Assembly (NCBI GenBank): GCA_045646845.1
Contig: JAZRLO010000002.1
Span: 12,998-76,997 of the forward strand
Direction: 5' to 3'
DNA: 64,000 nt
DNA from: HGM04593 sp045646845
GTDB taxonomy: Bacteria; Bacteroidota; Bacteroidia; Bacteroidales; Bacteroidaceae
Below are positions 15,688 through 25,332 of this stretch, in pieces (the stretch's first letter is position 1; each line of letters opens with the position of its first letter). The position numbers and the translations under genes were made by a program. A model generated the notes under the pieces. That model was given only the letters and a program-made list of their open reading frames with translations, ran no database searches and was not told the DNA's origin.

Positions 15688-16671
15688 CTATATTGCAGCT
15701 GCACCGCGCTCCTCAAGATGCACCCTCCTTCCGTTGCCTGCACCAGTTCCCTTCAGATTATAGAACATAAAACCGTTTCCGCGCGGTGTCATGGCAACCT
15801 CATCGGCATCAAGAAGTTCATCCATCATCTCAGCAAGTCCCATATAAGATTCCGTGTTCAAAGCATTATGCCCGGCCTTCCTTGCCAAAGAGAATGCCGT
15901 AGCAATCTCTACCGGATACGCTCCGCCATACTGCTCCATGAAATTCCTGACATTATCGGCAGTAAAGAGTTCACGGCCATCATTCAGCGGCTTTACGCTG
16001 TTATACGAGAGTTGGTCAATGCAATGCCTTACAATGTCATATGTGGAATATCCACGAAGCATCATCTCCTCGTCACGGTATGCAATTATATAGGTCGGGA
16101 ACTGGTTGACCTCGTAACTGCGACTGTGCCCTTTATCAATCTTCATAAGTTCATCCACCTCAATGCTTTGGTAAAGTTCCTTGAAACGGGCAGGCTCAAA
16201 GCCCACCACAGCCGACATGTCGGCAAGAGTATCCACATCGTTCGTAACCAGCGCATCCACTGCCGTAACCTCCTGGATACGGCGGAGATAGTACAGCGGA
16301 ACGACATCGGGAATGGAGCCCTTGCTCTTTCTTGCATAAAGAGAAGCAGTAACGAACGCACGGTTCTGCGGCAACGTTGATTTGCGCTCCGCCGAGAAAA
16401 GGCGGAATCCCGACTCGCAAACCGGCATACCGTGTACGACCGAGGCCTCAAGCCATGCCTTGTGAATATTCCTGTTCGAGAGAGCAATATCGCCTCCAAT
16501 CCCGGCCCTGCGGTCATTGAAAGTCGTTATATCCTCTATCATCACACCCATCACATAGCTTATCTCAAGCTGTTCGCCATACCTGTATTTCAATGCCCTT
16601 ATTACCGGCACACTACCCCAGCACCAGGTGCAGACAGGGTCTGCAAATACTGTAATCTTAATTTTTTCCAT
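15688..16671 (-). CDS. DsbA-family thioredoxin-fold oxidoreductase (predicted disulfide isomerase)
   Basis: A 327-residue cytoplasmic protein of the DsbA/FrnE-like superfamily. The redox motif CTWC lies near residue 12 in VFADPVCTWCWGSVPVIRAL, followed by the helical insertion and the cis-proline region YEVNQFPTYII. The start at MEKIKIT (16671) puts CxxC where the family expects it; the earlier in-frame ATG would add an unrelated Cys-rich leader. No signal peptide is seen, so it acts in the cytoplasm if folded as predicted. The C-terminal 90 residues (FTADNVRNFMEQY onwards) are helical and unassigned. It stands alone, and its substrate is unknown. Confidence 0.85.
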   Translation of the reverse strand: MEKIKITVFADPVCTWCWGSVPVIRALKYRYGEQLEISYVMGVMIEDITTFNDRRAGIGGDIALSNRNIHKAWLEASVVHGMPVCESGFRLFSAERKSTLPQNRAFVTASLYARKSKGSIPDVVPLYYLRRIQEVTAVDALVTNDVDTLADMSAVVGFEPARFKELYQSIEVDELMKIDKGHSRSYEVNQFPTYIIAYRDEEMMLRGYSTYDIVRHCIDQLSYNSVKPLNDGRELFTADNVRNFMEQYGGAYPVEIATAFSLARKAGHNALNTESYMGLAEMMDELLDADEVAMTPRGNGFMFYNLKGTGAGNGRRVHLEERGAAAI

Positions 16672-16819
16672 AATCAAACATGTTTTATAGAAAAAACAGA
16701 TATAAAGCCAGAATGTTCCGCAAATGGAACAATCATTAAACACCGGAGCTGAACTTTCTCCTTTCAGGCTTTTCGTCCTATTCGCTTTTTTGCCCTTTTA
16801 CGAAATTCCAATTTACAAA

Positions 16820-16848
16820 AAGGGGGTCGCGCTGTGCGCGACCCCCTT
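16820..16848 (-). terminator. Rho-independent terminator of the bamD-rpoZ-DUF4293 operon
   Basis: Perfect 13-bp stem AAGGGGGTCGCGC / GCGCGACCCCCTT with a TGT loop. On the minus strand it is followed by TTTTGT. It lies 24 bases after the DUF4293 stop. Confidence 0.9.
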
Positions 16849-16871
16849 GAAGATGCAAATATATCTGTCAA

Positions 16872-17339
16872 TCAGTCTCTTAAACGAAAGCCCAATGCCT
16901 GAGCAACTATTTTCGCCTCCCTGCGCCTTACAAGTGTAAAGGCAACGGCATTGAATGCCAAGCCAACAAAGGGGAAGAGAATTGGGATTTCCATATCCAC
17001 TGCAGCCTCACCAGGTGTCGTAAGTGAATATATCAATACCATTATATAATATCCGGCAAGCACAAGCATAGAGAAGATTGTACATCTCTTCAGGAGCTCA
17101 AAGTTGCTGAACATAGAGACCAACAACGCGAACAGATTCGTTATGGCAACCACAATAAGCAGCACTCCAAGCACTACCACAGCACTCGACGATGAGCCAT
17201 CTTCTGCCGTCATTGAAAAATTAGTGACAGCAATGACTTCACCGCTGGGCTCTATGTAGTTCATTATTGGCTTAAAAAGCGCAACTACAGAAAGAACCAG
17301 TGTTGCCAAATAAAAAAGCTGATATAAACGGAATTTCAT
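16872..17339 (-). CDS. DUF4293-like four-helix membrane protein
   Basis: A 155-residue protein with four predicted membrane helices (about 8-25, 50-75, 85-105, 120-140) and the short C-terminal tail ending GFRLRD that I recall from DUF4293 proteins of Bacteroidota. No function is established for the family. It is the last gene of the bamD-rpoZ operon, 23 bases after rpoZ, and is followed by a strong terminator. Its constant place next to RNA polymerase omega and BamD suggests a housekeeping role, but none can be read from the sequence. Confidence 0.8.
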   Translation of the reverse strand: MKFRLYQLFYLATLVLSVVALFKPIMNYIEPSGEVIAVTNFSMTAEDGSSSSAVVVLGVLLIVVAITNLFALLVSMFSNFELLKRCTIFSMLVLAGYYIMVLIYSLTTPGEAAVDMEIPILFPFVGLAFNAVAFTLVRRREAKIVAQALGFRLRD

Positions 17340-17362
17340 ACCGGGCGGTTTATAGGCAGCAA

Positions 17363-17701
17363 TTAAATGTCATCCTCTTCGGTCTCCTTTGAAGGATCGC
17401 GGAAATAGATTTTGTCATCGAGAAATTCCTGCGCTGCTATGAGTGTAGGCTTCGGCAATCTCTCATAATAGCGTGAAATCTCAATCTGCTCGTGGTTCTC
17501 GAACTGTTCCTCAAGATTGTCTGTTGACGAAGAGAATTCGTTGAGTTTCTTCAACAATTCGTCCTTCATCTCTGCTGCAATCTGGTTAGAACGTTTTCCG
17601 ATGATAGCAACCGATTCATAAACATTGCCTGTTTCATTTACAAAATCTGCCATGTTGCGTGTGACAGTGTTTGTAGGAGCATTTGTCTTTTTGTAGTCCA
17701 T
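17363..17701 (-). CDS. rpoZ: DNA-directed RNA polymerase omega subunit, Bacteroidota type
   Basis: A 112-residue protein matching the Rpb6/omega-like family of Bacteroidota: TRNMADFVNETGNVYESVAIIGKRSNQIAAEMK corresponds to the omega helices that clamp the beta-prime C-terminus (NxYExVxIxxKRAxQI). The acidic C-terminal part (ETEEDD) is typical for the phylum. The start is MDYKKTN (17701) rather than the ATG five codons upstream. It sits between bamD (25 bases upstream) and the DUF4293 gene. In other bacteria omega aids polymerase assembly and ppGpp binding. Confidence 0.88.
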   Translation of the reverse strand: MDYKKTNAPTNTVTRNMADFVNETGNVYESVAIIGKRSNQIAAEMKDELLKKLNEFSSSTDNLEEQFENHEQIEISRYYERLPKPTLIAAQEFLDDKIYFRDPSKETEEDDI

Positions 17702-17726
17702 CTTATATATATACAATTAATATTTT

Positions 17727-18539
17727 TCAATCCTTTACCATTTTCTCGGCCTCCTTGAAATACTTGTCGGCCTCCTTCATGTATTCGCTGTCGGGGAATT
17801 CCGTCTTGAAGGCATAGTATTCGTCTATTGTGTCACGATAACGTTCAAGTTTCTTCTCCTCTACACTATTGTGAGCCATCTTGTATTTTGCTCTCAGTAT
17901 GAGTATCGACAGTTCCTCCTTGTGTTTAGTATAAGGGTAATCCTTCAAAGCATTCTGAGCTGTCACTATGCAGGCCTGATAGTTGTTGCCCATATAAGCC
18001 ATATAATCTCCGAGGTCATAATAGAGCTTTGCCGACAGGTATTCTTTCTTCACGATAATGTCGTGCATTTCAAGAATCATGTCCTGTGCCTCGTTGCAGC
18101 GGCTGCTGGTAGGATAATACTCCATGAAGAGCTGAAGCTCGCTTATGGCGATGAATGTTCCCGACTGGTCGAGCTCTGGTTCCGTAATACCCATATAGAG
18201 AGCTTTTCCGGAGTGGAAACGGGCCAATTCGGCATACTCACCGCGCGGATAGTTCGAATAATAGACCTTAAAATACTGCGAAGCCGTTTCATAATCCTCC
18301 GACTCGTAGTAGCACATAGCAAGCATTATTAGCGATTCCTCGGCCTTGTCGCCACCCTTGAGCATAGTTATCATGCCCTCGAGCAAATCCGAAGCCTTAA
18401 CATAATCGCCTCTTAAATAATACTCCTTTGCAACCTCGTACCTATAGTCATAATTATTAGATTTAAGGACCTTATTGTACGAGTCGCAGGAGGCAAGAGC
18501 CACAACCACGGTCAGAAGTATCAATGCTATTCTTTTCAT
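17727..18539 (-). CDS. bamD: Outer-membrane assembly lipoprotein BamD
   Basis: A 270-residue lipoprotein (lipobox VALASC, acceptor Cys18) followed by five tetratricopeptide-like helical pairs, e.g. AKEYYLRGDYVKASDLLEGM, AMCYYESEDYETASQYFKVY and YPYTKHKEELSILILRAKY. This is the BamD/YfiO fold, an essential partner of BamA that helps insert beta-barrel proteins into the outer membrane. Length agrees with family (240-280). It leads the operon with rpoZ and the DUF4293 gene under a textbook promoter (18644-18675). Confidence 0.93.
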   Translation of the reverse strand: MKRIALILLTVVVALASCDSYNKVLKSNNYDYRYEVAKEYYLRGDYVKASDLLEGMITMLKGGDKAEESLIMLAMCYYESEDYETASQYFKVYYSNYPRGEYAELARFHSGKALYMGITEPELDQSGTFIAISELQLFMEYYPTSSRCNEAQDMILEMHDIIVKKEYLSAKLYYDLGDYMAYMGNNYQACIVTAQNALKDYPYTKHKEELSILILRAKYKMAHNSVEEKKLERYRDTIDEYYAFKTEFPDSEYMKEADKYFKEAEKMVKD

Positions 18540-18643
18540 TATCGCAATATTAAATGCCTAGCGGATGCCACAAGGACAAATCTGTCAAGAAGCACCGTCA
18601 CCGCCAAAACGGCACAGATGCCCATTCACAACAATTCAGTTTG

Positions 18644-18675
18644 CAAAATTAGTGCATTCCTGTGAAAAATACAAA
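18644..18675 (-). promoter_or_regulatory. Strong promoter of the bamD operon
   Basis: TAATTTTG (18651-18644) followed by C, with TTTG (18675-18672) exactly 20 bases upstream, the canonical Bacteroidota -33/-7 pair. It is 105 bases from the start codon, leaving a sizeable 5' leader. Confidence 0.7.
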
Positions 18676-18735
18676 CCCTTTCTTTTTAATATTGACAAGA
18701 AAAAAGGAAAAAATGCTTAAAAATGCAAAAAGCAC

Positions 18736-18793
18736 AAGAATTACACAAAACGGCAGGCGACCATGAGACCGCCTGCCGTTTTGTGTAATTCTT
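18736..18793 (-). terminator. Perfect 24-bp hairpin terminator after the GH27/GH16 gene
   Basis: Arms 18736-18759 and 18770-18793 are perfect complements (core CGGCAGGCG/CGCCTGCCG extended by ACAAAA/TTTTGT and further), with a 10-base loop. The GH gene ends 8 bases away at 18801. The rest of the 18540-18735 interval holds only the bamD promoter. Confidence 0.9.
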
Positions 18794-18800
18794 TTATGAT

Positions 18801-21800
18801 TCAACGTAAAAATATCATCTTTTCTCCGACCACATAAACACCTTGAGGGAGTTCGAAGCGATATTCATCACGTACCAAAGCCTTTGCAACGCAACGCCCT
18901 GCGGCATCATATACAGCAACATTGACAGGTTTCTGAGAGAAGACAACCACACCACCATCTACAGGCCTTACCTCGAGTTGAGACACCTCATTCACTGCAG
19001 TCACACCTACTGTTCCGTCCGTATTCTTCATACCTTTCTTCTGATATACTCGTACCCAGTCGAAACGTGTCTCGTAAGTGTGGTTTACGTCGGCTTCGGC
19101 AGCCCATGCATTGTTACCCACACTCTGGTTAAGGATGAGGTGGAAATGCTTGTCGAACGGCCACTGGCCCTGGCTCAGTTGTGTAGCATTCACCGACTTC
19201 GCATAACGCCCGACCTCCTTACCATCAACATACCATATCAAAGTCTTTGCATCCCACTCAAGACCATATGTATGGTAACGGTCGTGCGATGTAGCTACAT
19301 TGAAACTTGATTTCGGGTTATTTGTATTTCCAAGGTCGTATGTCCAGTTACTGTGCACAGTGTGCCAAGAGCGCTCCTGTGAGTCTATAGTCTCCCAGAT
19401 GTCAATCTCGCCACAGTCGGGCCAACCGGCGCTCTGGTCCTCGGGCATCATCCAGAAAGCCGGGAAGTTACCTGTCCACGGGTTGGATTTGATGCGTGCC
19501 TCTACATAACCGTATGTAAAGCCGAAGCGGTTGTTGCTCTTTATACCGCCGGTAATCATCGGAACAGGGTCACTCTCCTGGTCGGGGTTAGGTATTGCGC
19601 GGGCCACAAGGTCGCCACCCTGCAGGTATATTACCTCCTTGCTATCGCTGAGCCAACGGTTCCATGTCGCGCCGTAACGCTGGCAACGCATCCACTTCTC
19701 GTCAACAGGCTGCGACATATCAGCGGCATTGAACTCGTCACTAAAAACAAGCTGCCACTCGTTGCCCTCCTCGGGCTCAAACTCGGCAAACAAAGCCACA
19801 TCACCATCGAGACACCACGCAGGCACAAGATGTTCCTTAGCATTGACATTGACTTTTTCCTCTACCTCGCGCCACTGAAGATTGCCGTTCACATACTGCT
19901 CGCCATCAAGATTATATCCATGACGCACAATAACCTTATCACACTTATATCCCGGAGCACCGCGCAATACATATGTAATCATTTCATCATATTCAATCAT
20001 CATAGGCAATGCTGTATTATCCACACCGTCTATACTTCCATCAACTGTGTGAAGTGTCAGTTTCCTCTTATCGCCTACTATATTTATAAGATAATCTATG
20101 ATAAGACCATTTTCGGCTACAAAGTTCTCGGAACCGCCAGGATTTATATTATCCGTATCCAATTTCAGACGCATACGATACACACCCGCAGGTATTGCAT
20201 CATCAAGAACAACGGTAGGAAGGGTTGCCACCGTTCCCTTTTGAGCAGGATTTCCTTCGCTGTCTATACCATTATGACAAGAGAATGCGACGAGTTCACT
20301 CGACATTGCCGGCAAACCATCCTCATTAAGCAGAGCCACGAATTTACCGTCGTTGTTGAGGTCGATATACATATAAACATTCTTGATGTCCTCACCAGCA
20401 AAATTTTCTATTATTACATCTATTTCCCGAGTCCCTTCAAGCGCATAAGAACCAGTTTGGTCCTCATCGGTAGCAACGCGGTATGCATCTCTATAAGTAT
20501 CCGGGCCACTGGGAGAATTATCCATATTATTAAACAACACTAAATATCTGTGTTCTCCGGGAACTTGCGCATCCTTGTCGAACGACAGCGCATAACCATC
20601 GCCACCGACACCACCTGCCGCATTGGCAAAGATAGCGGTTATCACCACATCGCCATCGATATATTCAGCAGGGATTGTCACCTTGCCATCCTTTACAAAC
20701 GTTCCGGGAATAATCTCCTCGCTGTACTGCTTTACACCATGCAGTTTCTCCGGTCCATTGAAATTGTGGCCGTGAAGCACCTTGACAGCATCGAGCACAT
20801 AACCATCATTGGGGACAACTGCAAACACAAGAGGCTCACCGAATGGCACAGCTGCGGGCAACGCCTCGCCTACAGCCGAGAGGAGCGCACCGCCTGTAGC
20901 CTCAACCGCAAGCGCACACTGTCCATTGTGTACATTCAGTACAACATCGCATACTGCACCACCGTTCTGCAATATACCGTTGCCGTCCTCACTGCGGCCT
21001 GCCGGGTCAATCGAAGCCCAATCGACCTTATAGCGCATGCGGTAGAAACCGGGAGCCATGTCTGCAGGAACTGTAAATGCAGGAGGGTTGAGCACATTGG
21101 TATTTGAAACCCTCTCGCCCTTGCTGTTATAGCCAGTGCCTGAGCCCAAAGAGGGCTCGGCGTATGAGAATGCCATTATATCGCTACCGGCAGGGATTGA
21201 GCCGTCGGCATTCAACTTTGCCTCAAAAGCGCCATCCTGGCCACGGTCGAGATATACGAAACCGTTCATCCATGTACCAGCAAAACCGAAAGTCGGTGTC
21301 ACTGTCTCGCCGGCCTTTGCGTGGAAAGCAGGGTTGTCAATTTTGCTGTAAACCTTCAAAGGAGTTGGCAACTGCAATGTCTGGTTGCCAAGCGAAACGC
21401 TGTTCAGACGACGGCTGCCGTGAGTGTAGCCCTGGTTCTTGTCAAAGATGACAGGATAATCCTCGGTTACAACAGGGGCATTCTTGTTCACGACTTCCAT
21501 CTTGTCGATGTCACCCATATAACCGCTCTCGTTGAAAAGGCGCACTACATTCTCGCCCTTTTCAAGCACAACATCAAACTCGGCCACACCGACAGTACCC
21601 CAACCACCGGAGTTGCCGGTATATGTCATTGGAGTGCCGCCATTAACGCTCAGTTTCATTGTACGGTTGTCACCTGTAACAAAATATACGCGAAGAGTGT
21701 ATTCGCCACCATCCTTGCTATAGACATTACGCCACTGAAGGTCGTTGCTGTCACGGTTGCCGAGCCAGCCCACAGCCACACCGCCCGAGCAACCGTTCTT

Positions 21801-23087
21801 CTCGGCATAGATTGCTGTGCCATATACCTCGTGGTTCTTTATCTCCTGGTAATCGGTGAGCCATGCTGTCTCGGCCTCATACACCTTGCGTTCAAGACGC
21901 TCATCGGCCTCGAGCTTGTATATACGTGTACCATGCGCAGGAACAGTCACCGAATAGGAACCCTCATATACACCTTTGTCCTTTTTCTCAAACAGGTCGC
22001 GCACCTTGACATCACCGGCAAGGTCGAGCTGTGAGAAACTGATGCTCATCTCAATAGCGGAGTTTGTAGGATTGTAGAAAGCCACCGCACGCTTGGTGCC
22101 GTACTTCTCCTCTACATCCTTCACAAGCACATAGCCGCCGTTCTCACGCTTCACGACGTATGCCTGCAAACCAAGAGTGTTCTGGTTGAGTGCAATGAGT
22201 TCCTTGTTCTGCATCAGCTCAAGCGCGTTGCCCTTTATGTCGTTCATATCGCAACCGATGAGCAGCGGCGAACTCATTATACACCACATACCGAAGTGTG
22301 TCTTGTCCTCCTCCTCGGTCAATCCACGACCCACCTCAAGCATATCCATGTCATTGTAACGGCCATAGCTTGTATAAGCCGACAGATATAGGCTCTGGTT
22401 GATAATGCTCTTTACAGACTCCCAACCAAGATAGATATCCTCGGTTGTGCGCCACGAATCGGCAATCTCGCATGCCCATGTACCGGGAAATGCCCAACGG
22501 CATATGTTCCAGGTGATGTCGTCACGACCTACCGCCTTTATTGCCGCCGCAATCTCCTTATAGCGCTGCTCCACGTCAAGGTCAAGACCCTCGTCGTTGT
22601 TGCCGGCATCGGCACCGCAATAGTCAATCTTTATAAAATCGAAATTGAGTTTGTCAGGGTTAAAATAGAGGTCGAAATCGGCAGCATCATGGCCATAAAG
22701 ACCAACGCCACGGCCAATTTCATCCTTTGGTTTGCCCCAATAAGAGGCACAGGTGTTACGGCCTGCGTCACTGTATATACCGGCTTTCAATCCCTTTGCA
22801 TGAATATAATCCACAAGACCGCGCAAACCATTGGGGAAACGTTCGGGGTGAATAAGCAGATTACCCTCGGCATCACGTCCGCCAAAGAAACCGTCATCTA
22901 TATTTATGTGGTCGTAACCACACTCCTTGAATCCAAGCTCAACCATGGCATCTGCCTGTGCCTGAATTACAGAATCGTTGATTTGGAAACCATAGGTATT
23001 CCACGAACTCCAGCCCATGAGGGGCGGATTGTCGGCCGCTGCACAAAGAGGCAAAGACAGCACAAAAGCGTAAAACAATCTTTTCAT
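18801..23087 (-). CDS. Secreted multidomain glycoside hydrolase: GH27 alpha-galactosidase-like + CBM35-like + two repeat modules + GH16
   Basis: A 1428-residue exported protein (signal peptide about 1-18). Residues 20-395 are GH27: MGWSSWNTYG, nucleophile Asp155 in FIKIDYCG and acid/base Asp217 in SWRTTEDIY, i.e. alpha-galactosidase-type chemistry. Residues about 400-535 resemble a CBM6/35 carbohydrate-binding domain. Two related modules of about 270-290 residues follow (about 540-1107), each a GEVED-like beta domain plus a segment with HGHNFNG or HGYNLDG. Residues about 1110-1346 are GH16 with GEIDIWE (Glu1227, Asp1229, Glu1232), an endo-beta-glucanase/galactanase type. The last 60 residues (VAVYDAAGRCVAKAL...LPQGVYVV) look like a T9SS sorting tail. 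One enzyme could trim alpha-galactosyl groups and cut a beta-linked backbone. Substrate is uncertain. Confidence 0.92.
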   Translation of the reverse strand: MKRLFYAFVLSLPLCAAADNPPLMGWSSWNTYGFQINDSVIQAQADAMVELGFKECGYDHINIDDGFFGGRDAEGNLLIHPERFPNGLRGLVDYIHAKGLKAGIYSDAGRNTCASYWGKPKDEIGRGVGLYGHDAADFDLYFNPDKLNFDFIKIDYCGADAGNNDEGLDLDVEQRYKEIAAAIKAVGRDDITWNICRWAFPGTWACEIADSWRTTEDIYLGWESVKSIINQSLYLSAYTSYGRYNDMDMLEVGRGLTEEEDKTHFGMWCIMSSPLLIGCDMNDIKGNALELMQNKELIALNQNTLGLQAYVVKRENGGYVLVKDVEEKYGTKRAVAFYNPTNSAIEMSISFSQLDLAGDVKVRDLFEKKDKGVYEGSYSVTVPAHGTRIYKLEADERLERKVYEAETAWLTDYQEIKNHEVYGTAIYAEKNGCSGGVAVGWLGNRDSNDLQWRNVYSKDGGEYTLRVYFVTGDNRTMKLSVNGGTPMTYTGNSGGWGTVGVAEFDVVLEKGENVVRLFNESGYMGDIDKMEVVNKNAPVVTEDYPVIFDKNQGYTHGSRRLNSVSLGNQTLQLPTPLKVYSKIDNPAFHAKAGETVTPTFGFAGTWMNGFVYLDRGQDGAFEAKLNADGSIPAGSDIMAFSYAEPSLGSGTGYNSKGERVSNTNVLNPPAFTVPADMAPGFYRMRYKVDWASIDPAGRSEDGNGILQNGGAVCDVVLNVHNGQCALAVEATGGALLSAVGEALPAAVPFGEPLVFAVVPNDGYVLDAVKVLHGHNFNGPEKLHGVKQYSEEIIPGTFVKDGKVTIPAEYIDGDVVITAIFANAAGGVGGDGYALSFDKDAQVPGEHRYLVLFNNMDNSPSGPDTYRDAYRVATDEDQTGSYALEGTREIDVIIENFAGEDIKNVYMYIDLNNDGKFVALLNEDGLPAMSSELVAFSCHNGIDSEGNPAQKGTVATLPTVVLDDAIPAGVYRMRLKLDTDNINPGGSENFVAENGLIIDYLINIVGDKRKLTLHTVDGSIDGVDNTALPMMIEYDEMITYVLRGAPGYKCDKVIVRHGYNLDGEQYVNGNLQWREVEEKVNVNAKEHLVPAWCLDGDVALFAEFEPEEGNEWQLVFSDEFNAADMSQPVDEKWMRCQRYGATWNRWLSDSKEVIYLQGGDLVARAIPNPDQESDPVPMITGGIKSNNRFGFTYGYVEARIKSNPWTGNFPAFWMMPEDQSAGWPDCGEIDIWETIDSQERSWHTVHSNWTYDLGNTNNPKSSFNVATSHDRYHTYGLEWDAKTLIWYVDGKEVGRYAKSVNATQLSQGQWPFDKHFHLILNQSVGNNAWAAEADVNHTYETRFDWVRVYQKKGMKNTDGTVGVTAVNEVSQLEVRPVDGGVVVFSQKPVNVAVYDAAGRCVAKALVRDEYRFELPQGVYVVGEKMIFLR

Positions 23088-23134
23088 ATTATGGTTATTT
23101 TAAACAATTTCCGCACTCTATTAAATAAATTTAT

Positions 23135-23166
23135 CAAAGATATATATATTAACGGAAATATGCAAA
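23135..23166 (-). promoter_or_regulatory. Promoter of the GH27/GH16 gene
   Basis: TATCTTTG (23142-23135) with TTTG (23166-23163) exactly 20 bases upstream, a full match to the Bacteroidota consensus. It is 48 bases from the start codon. Confidence 0.7.
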
Positions 23167-23240
23167 TTGAGCCTCTTTTTAATTAGTGCCACAAATGTCG
23201 CCCGGCTTGTGCAATCACAACAAGCAGACTATCGAGACAC

Positions 23241-23271
23241 TTGCTTATCTCTGTTTTTCTTGCTATATTTG
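23241..23271 (+). promoter_or_regulatory. Promoter of uvrB
   Basis: TATATTTG (23264-23271) with TTG (23241-23243) exactly 20 bases upstream. It is 30 bases before the start codon. Confidence 0.65.
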
Positions 23272-23301
23272 CGGTTCAACTTTTTTTACAGGACACAGAA
23301 T

Positions 23302-25332
23302 ATGAAATTCCAGCTTGTATCAGATTATGCCCCCATGGGCGACCAGCCCGAAGCCATTGCACAGCTTGTAGAGGGCGTAAAGAACGGAATCCCGGCACAG
23401 ACACTGCTTGGTGTCACCGGCTCGGGCAAGACCTTTACTATGGCAAACGTCATAAAGGAAATCAACCGCCCCACCCTCATTTTGAGCCACAACAAGACTT
23501 TGGCAGCACAGCTCTACAATGAGTTCAAGGGATTCTTCCCCAACAACGCTGTGGAGTATTACGTTTCGTACTATGACTACTACCAACCCGAGGCATACAT
23601 TCCCTCGAGCGATACTTACATTGAGAAAGACCTTGCCATCAACGATGAGATTGACAAACTGAGGCTTGCCGCAACATCGGCGCTACTGTCGGGCCGCAAG
23701 GATGTCGTTGTCATCTCCTCCGTATCGTGCATCTACGGCATGGGCAACCCCAGTGACTTCTACAATAATGTGATTGAGATACGTGTGGGGCAGAAGATAG
23801 ACCGCAACGTCTTTCTGCGCAAGCTTGTGGGCAGCCTCTACACCAGAAACGACATGGACCTGTCGCGCGGTAACTTCCGTGTAAAAGGCGACACGGTAGA
23901 GGTAAGCCTTGCATACAGCGACCACGTGCTGAGAATTACATTTTGGGACGATGACATAGACAGCATAGAAGAGATAGACAGCGTCACTAGAGTACGCATT
24001 GCCACCTTTGACGACTACAGGATATACCCGGCAAACCTGTTCATGACAACAAAGGAGAGCACCGAACGTGCCATAACCGAAATTGAGAAGGACCTTGCCG
24101 ACCGCGAGGAATATTTCCGCGAGATAGGCAAGCCATTGGAAGCCAAACGTCTGCACGAACGCGTGACATATGACATTGAGATGCTTCGCGAACTGGGACA
24201 CTGCTCGGGCATAGAGAACTACTCACGCTACTTCGACGGCCGCGAAGCCGGTACACGCCCCTACTGCCTGCTCGACTTCTTCCCCGACGACTTCTTGCTC
24301 ATAATAGACGAAAGCCATGTAAGTGTGCCACAGATACATGCCATGTACGGCGGTGACCGCGCCCGCAAGACAAACCTTGTGGAGTTCGGGTTCCGCCTGC
24401 CGGCGGCATTCGACAACCGCCCGTTGAAATTCGAGGAGTTCGAGAAACTGACCCCACAAACGATATATGTAAGCGCAACCCCGGCCGACTACGAACTGGA
24501 CAGAAGCGAAGGAATAATCGTTGAACAGGTAATACGCCCTACCGGACTGCTCGACCCCATAATTGAGGTACGTCCCATAGCCAACCAGGTCGATGACCTT
24601 ATGGAGGAGATACAGTTGCGCGTGGAAAGGGAGGAGCGCGTTCTCGTGACGACACTGACAAAGCGCATGGCCGAGGAGCTCACCGAGTACCTGCTGAAGA
24701 ACGGTGTACGCTGCAACTACATTCACAGCGACGTTGACACCCTCGACCGCATACAGATAATGACCGACCTCCGCGAGGGACTTTATGACGTGCTCATTGG
24801 TGTAAACCTGCTTCGCGAAGGTCTTGACCTGCCCGAAGTTTCACTCGTAGCCATACTCGATGCCGACAAGGAGGGATTCCTGCGCAACCACCGCTCGCTG
24901 ACACAGACAGCCGGACGTGCAGCACGAAACGTCAACGGACTTGTGATATTCTATGCCGACAAGATAACGGACAGCATGAAACGCACCATGGACGAGACCA
25001 GACGCCGCCGCGAGAAACAGATGCGTTACAACGAAGAGAACGGCATAACGCCGACACAGATAAAGAAGGAGATAACCAATGCGCTTGCACTGGAGAAACG
25101 CGAAGGCGACGGCAGGGGCAGAAAGATGTACAGCGAGGAGACCGTTGCACAACCTATCGCCTGCGACCCTATTGTGGAGTACATGAGTGCCGAGCAGCTT
25201 GAAAAGAGCATAGAACGCACGCGCCGCCTGATGGAGAAGGCTGCCGAGAAGATGGAGTTCATCGAAGCCGCACAATACCGCGACGAGATGTTCAAGCTAC
25301 AGGAGATACTGAAGATGAAAGATGAAAGATGA
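23302..25332 (+). CDS. uvrB: Excinuclease ABC subunit B (UvrB)
   Basis: A 676-residue UvrB. Visible parts are the Walker A motif GVTGSGKTFTMAN, the beta-hairpin region YYVSYYDYYQPEAYIP, the DEAD-like IIDESHVS, helicase motifs V-VI (GVNLLREGLDLPEVSLVAILDADKEGFLRN, QTAGRAARN), and the C-terminal UvrC-binding domain (EKMEFIEAAQYRDEMFKLQ). It verifies DNA damage and loads UvrC in nucleotide excision repair. The start is MKFQLVSDYAPMGDQPEAI (23302), the family N-terminus; the frame is open upstream without homology. The last residues, KMKDER, are encoded by tandem GATGAAA heptamers that continue past the stop codon. Confidence 0.97.
   Translation: MKFQLVSDYAPMGDQPEAIAQLVEGVKNGIPAQTLLGVTGSGKTFTMANVIKEINRPTLILSHNKTLAAQLYNEFKGFFPNNAVEYYVSYYDYYQPEAYIPSSDTYIEKDLAINDEIDKLRLAATSALLSGRKDVVVISSVSCIYGMGNPSDFYNNVIEIRVGQKIDRNVFLRKLVGSLYTRNDMDLSRGNFRVKGDTVEVSLAYSDHVLRITFWDDDIDSIEEIDSVTRVRIATFDDYRIYPANLFMTTKESTERAITEIEKDLADREEYFREIGKPLEAKRLHERVTYDIEMLRELGHCSGIENYSRYFDGREAGTRPYCLLDFFPDDFLLIIDESHVSVPQIHAMYGGDRARKTNLVEFGFRLPAAFDNRPLKFEEFEKLTPQTIYVSATPADYELDRSEGIIVEQVIRPTGLLDPIIEVRPIANQVDDLMEEIQLRVEREERVLVTTLTKRMAEELTEYLLKNGVRCNYIHSDVDTLDRIQIMTDLREGLYDVLIGVNLLREGLDLPEVSLVAILDADKEGFLRNHRSLTQTAGRAARNVNGLVIFYADKITDSMKRTMDETRRRREKQMRYNEENGITPTQIKKEITNALALEKREGDGRGRKMYSEETVAQPIACDPIVEYMSAEQLEKSIERTRRLMEKAAEKMEFIEAAQYRDEMFKLQEILKMKDER

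Noticed and set aside
19830..20543. Long plus-strand open frame opposite the GH27/GH16 gene (and others at 20550-21107 and 21321-22034)
   Set aside because: They lie wholly antisense to a coding region with clear domains, and their translations are Ile/His/Cys-rich without family motifs. They follow from the codon bias of the real gene.
23167..23301. N-terminal extension of UvrB
   Set aside because: It would overlap the uvrB promoter and has no UvrB similarity. UvrB begins at MKFQLVSDYAPM.
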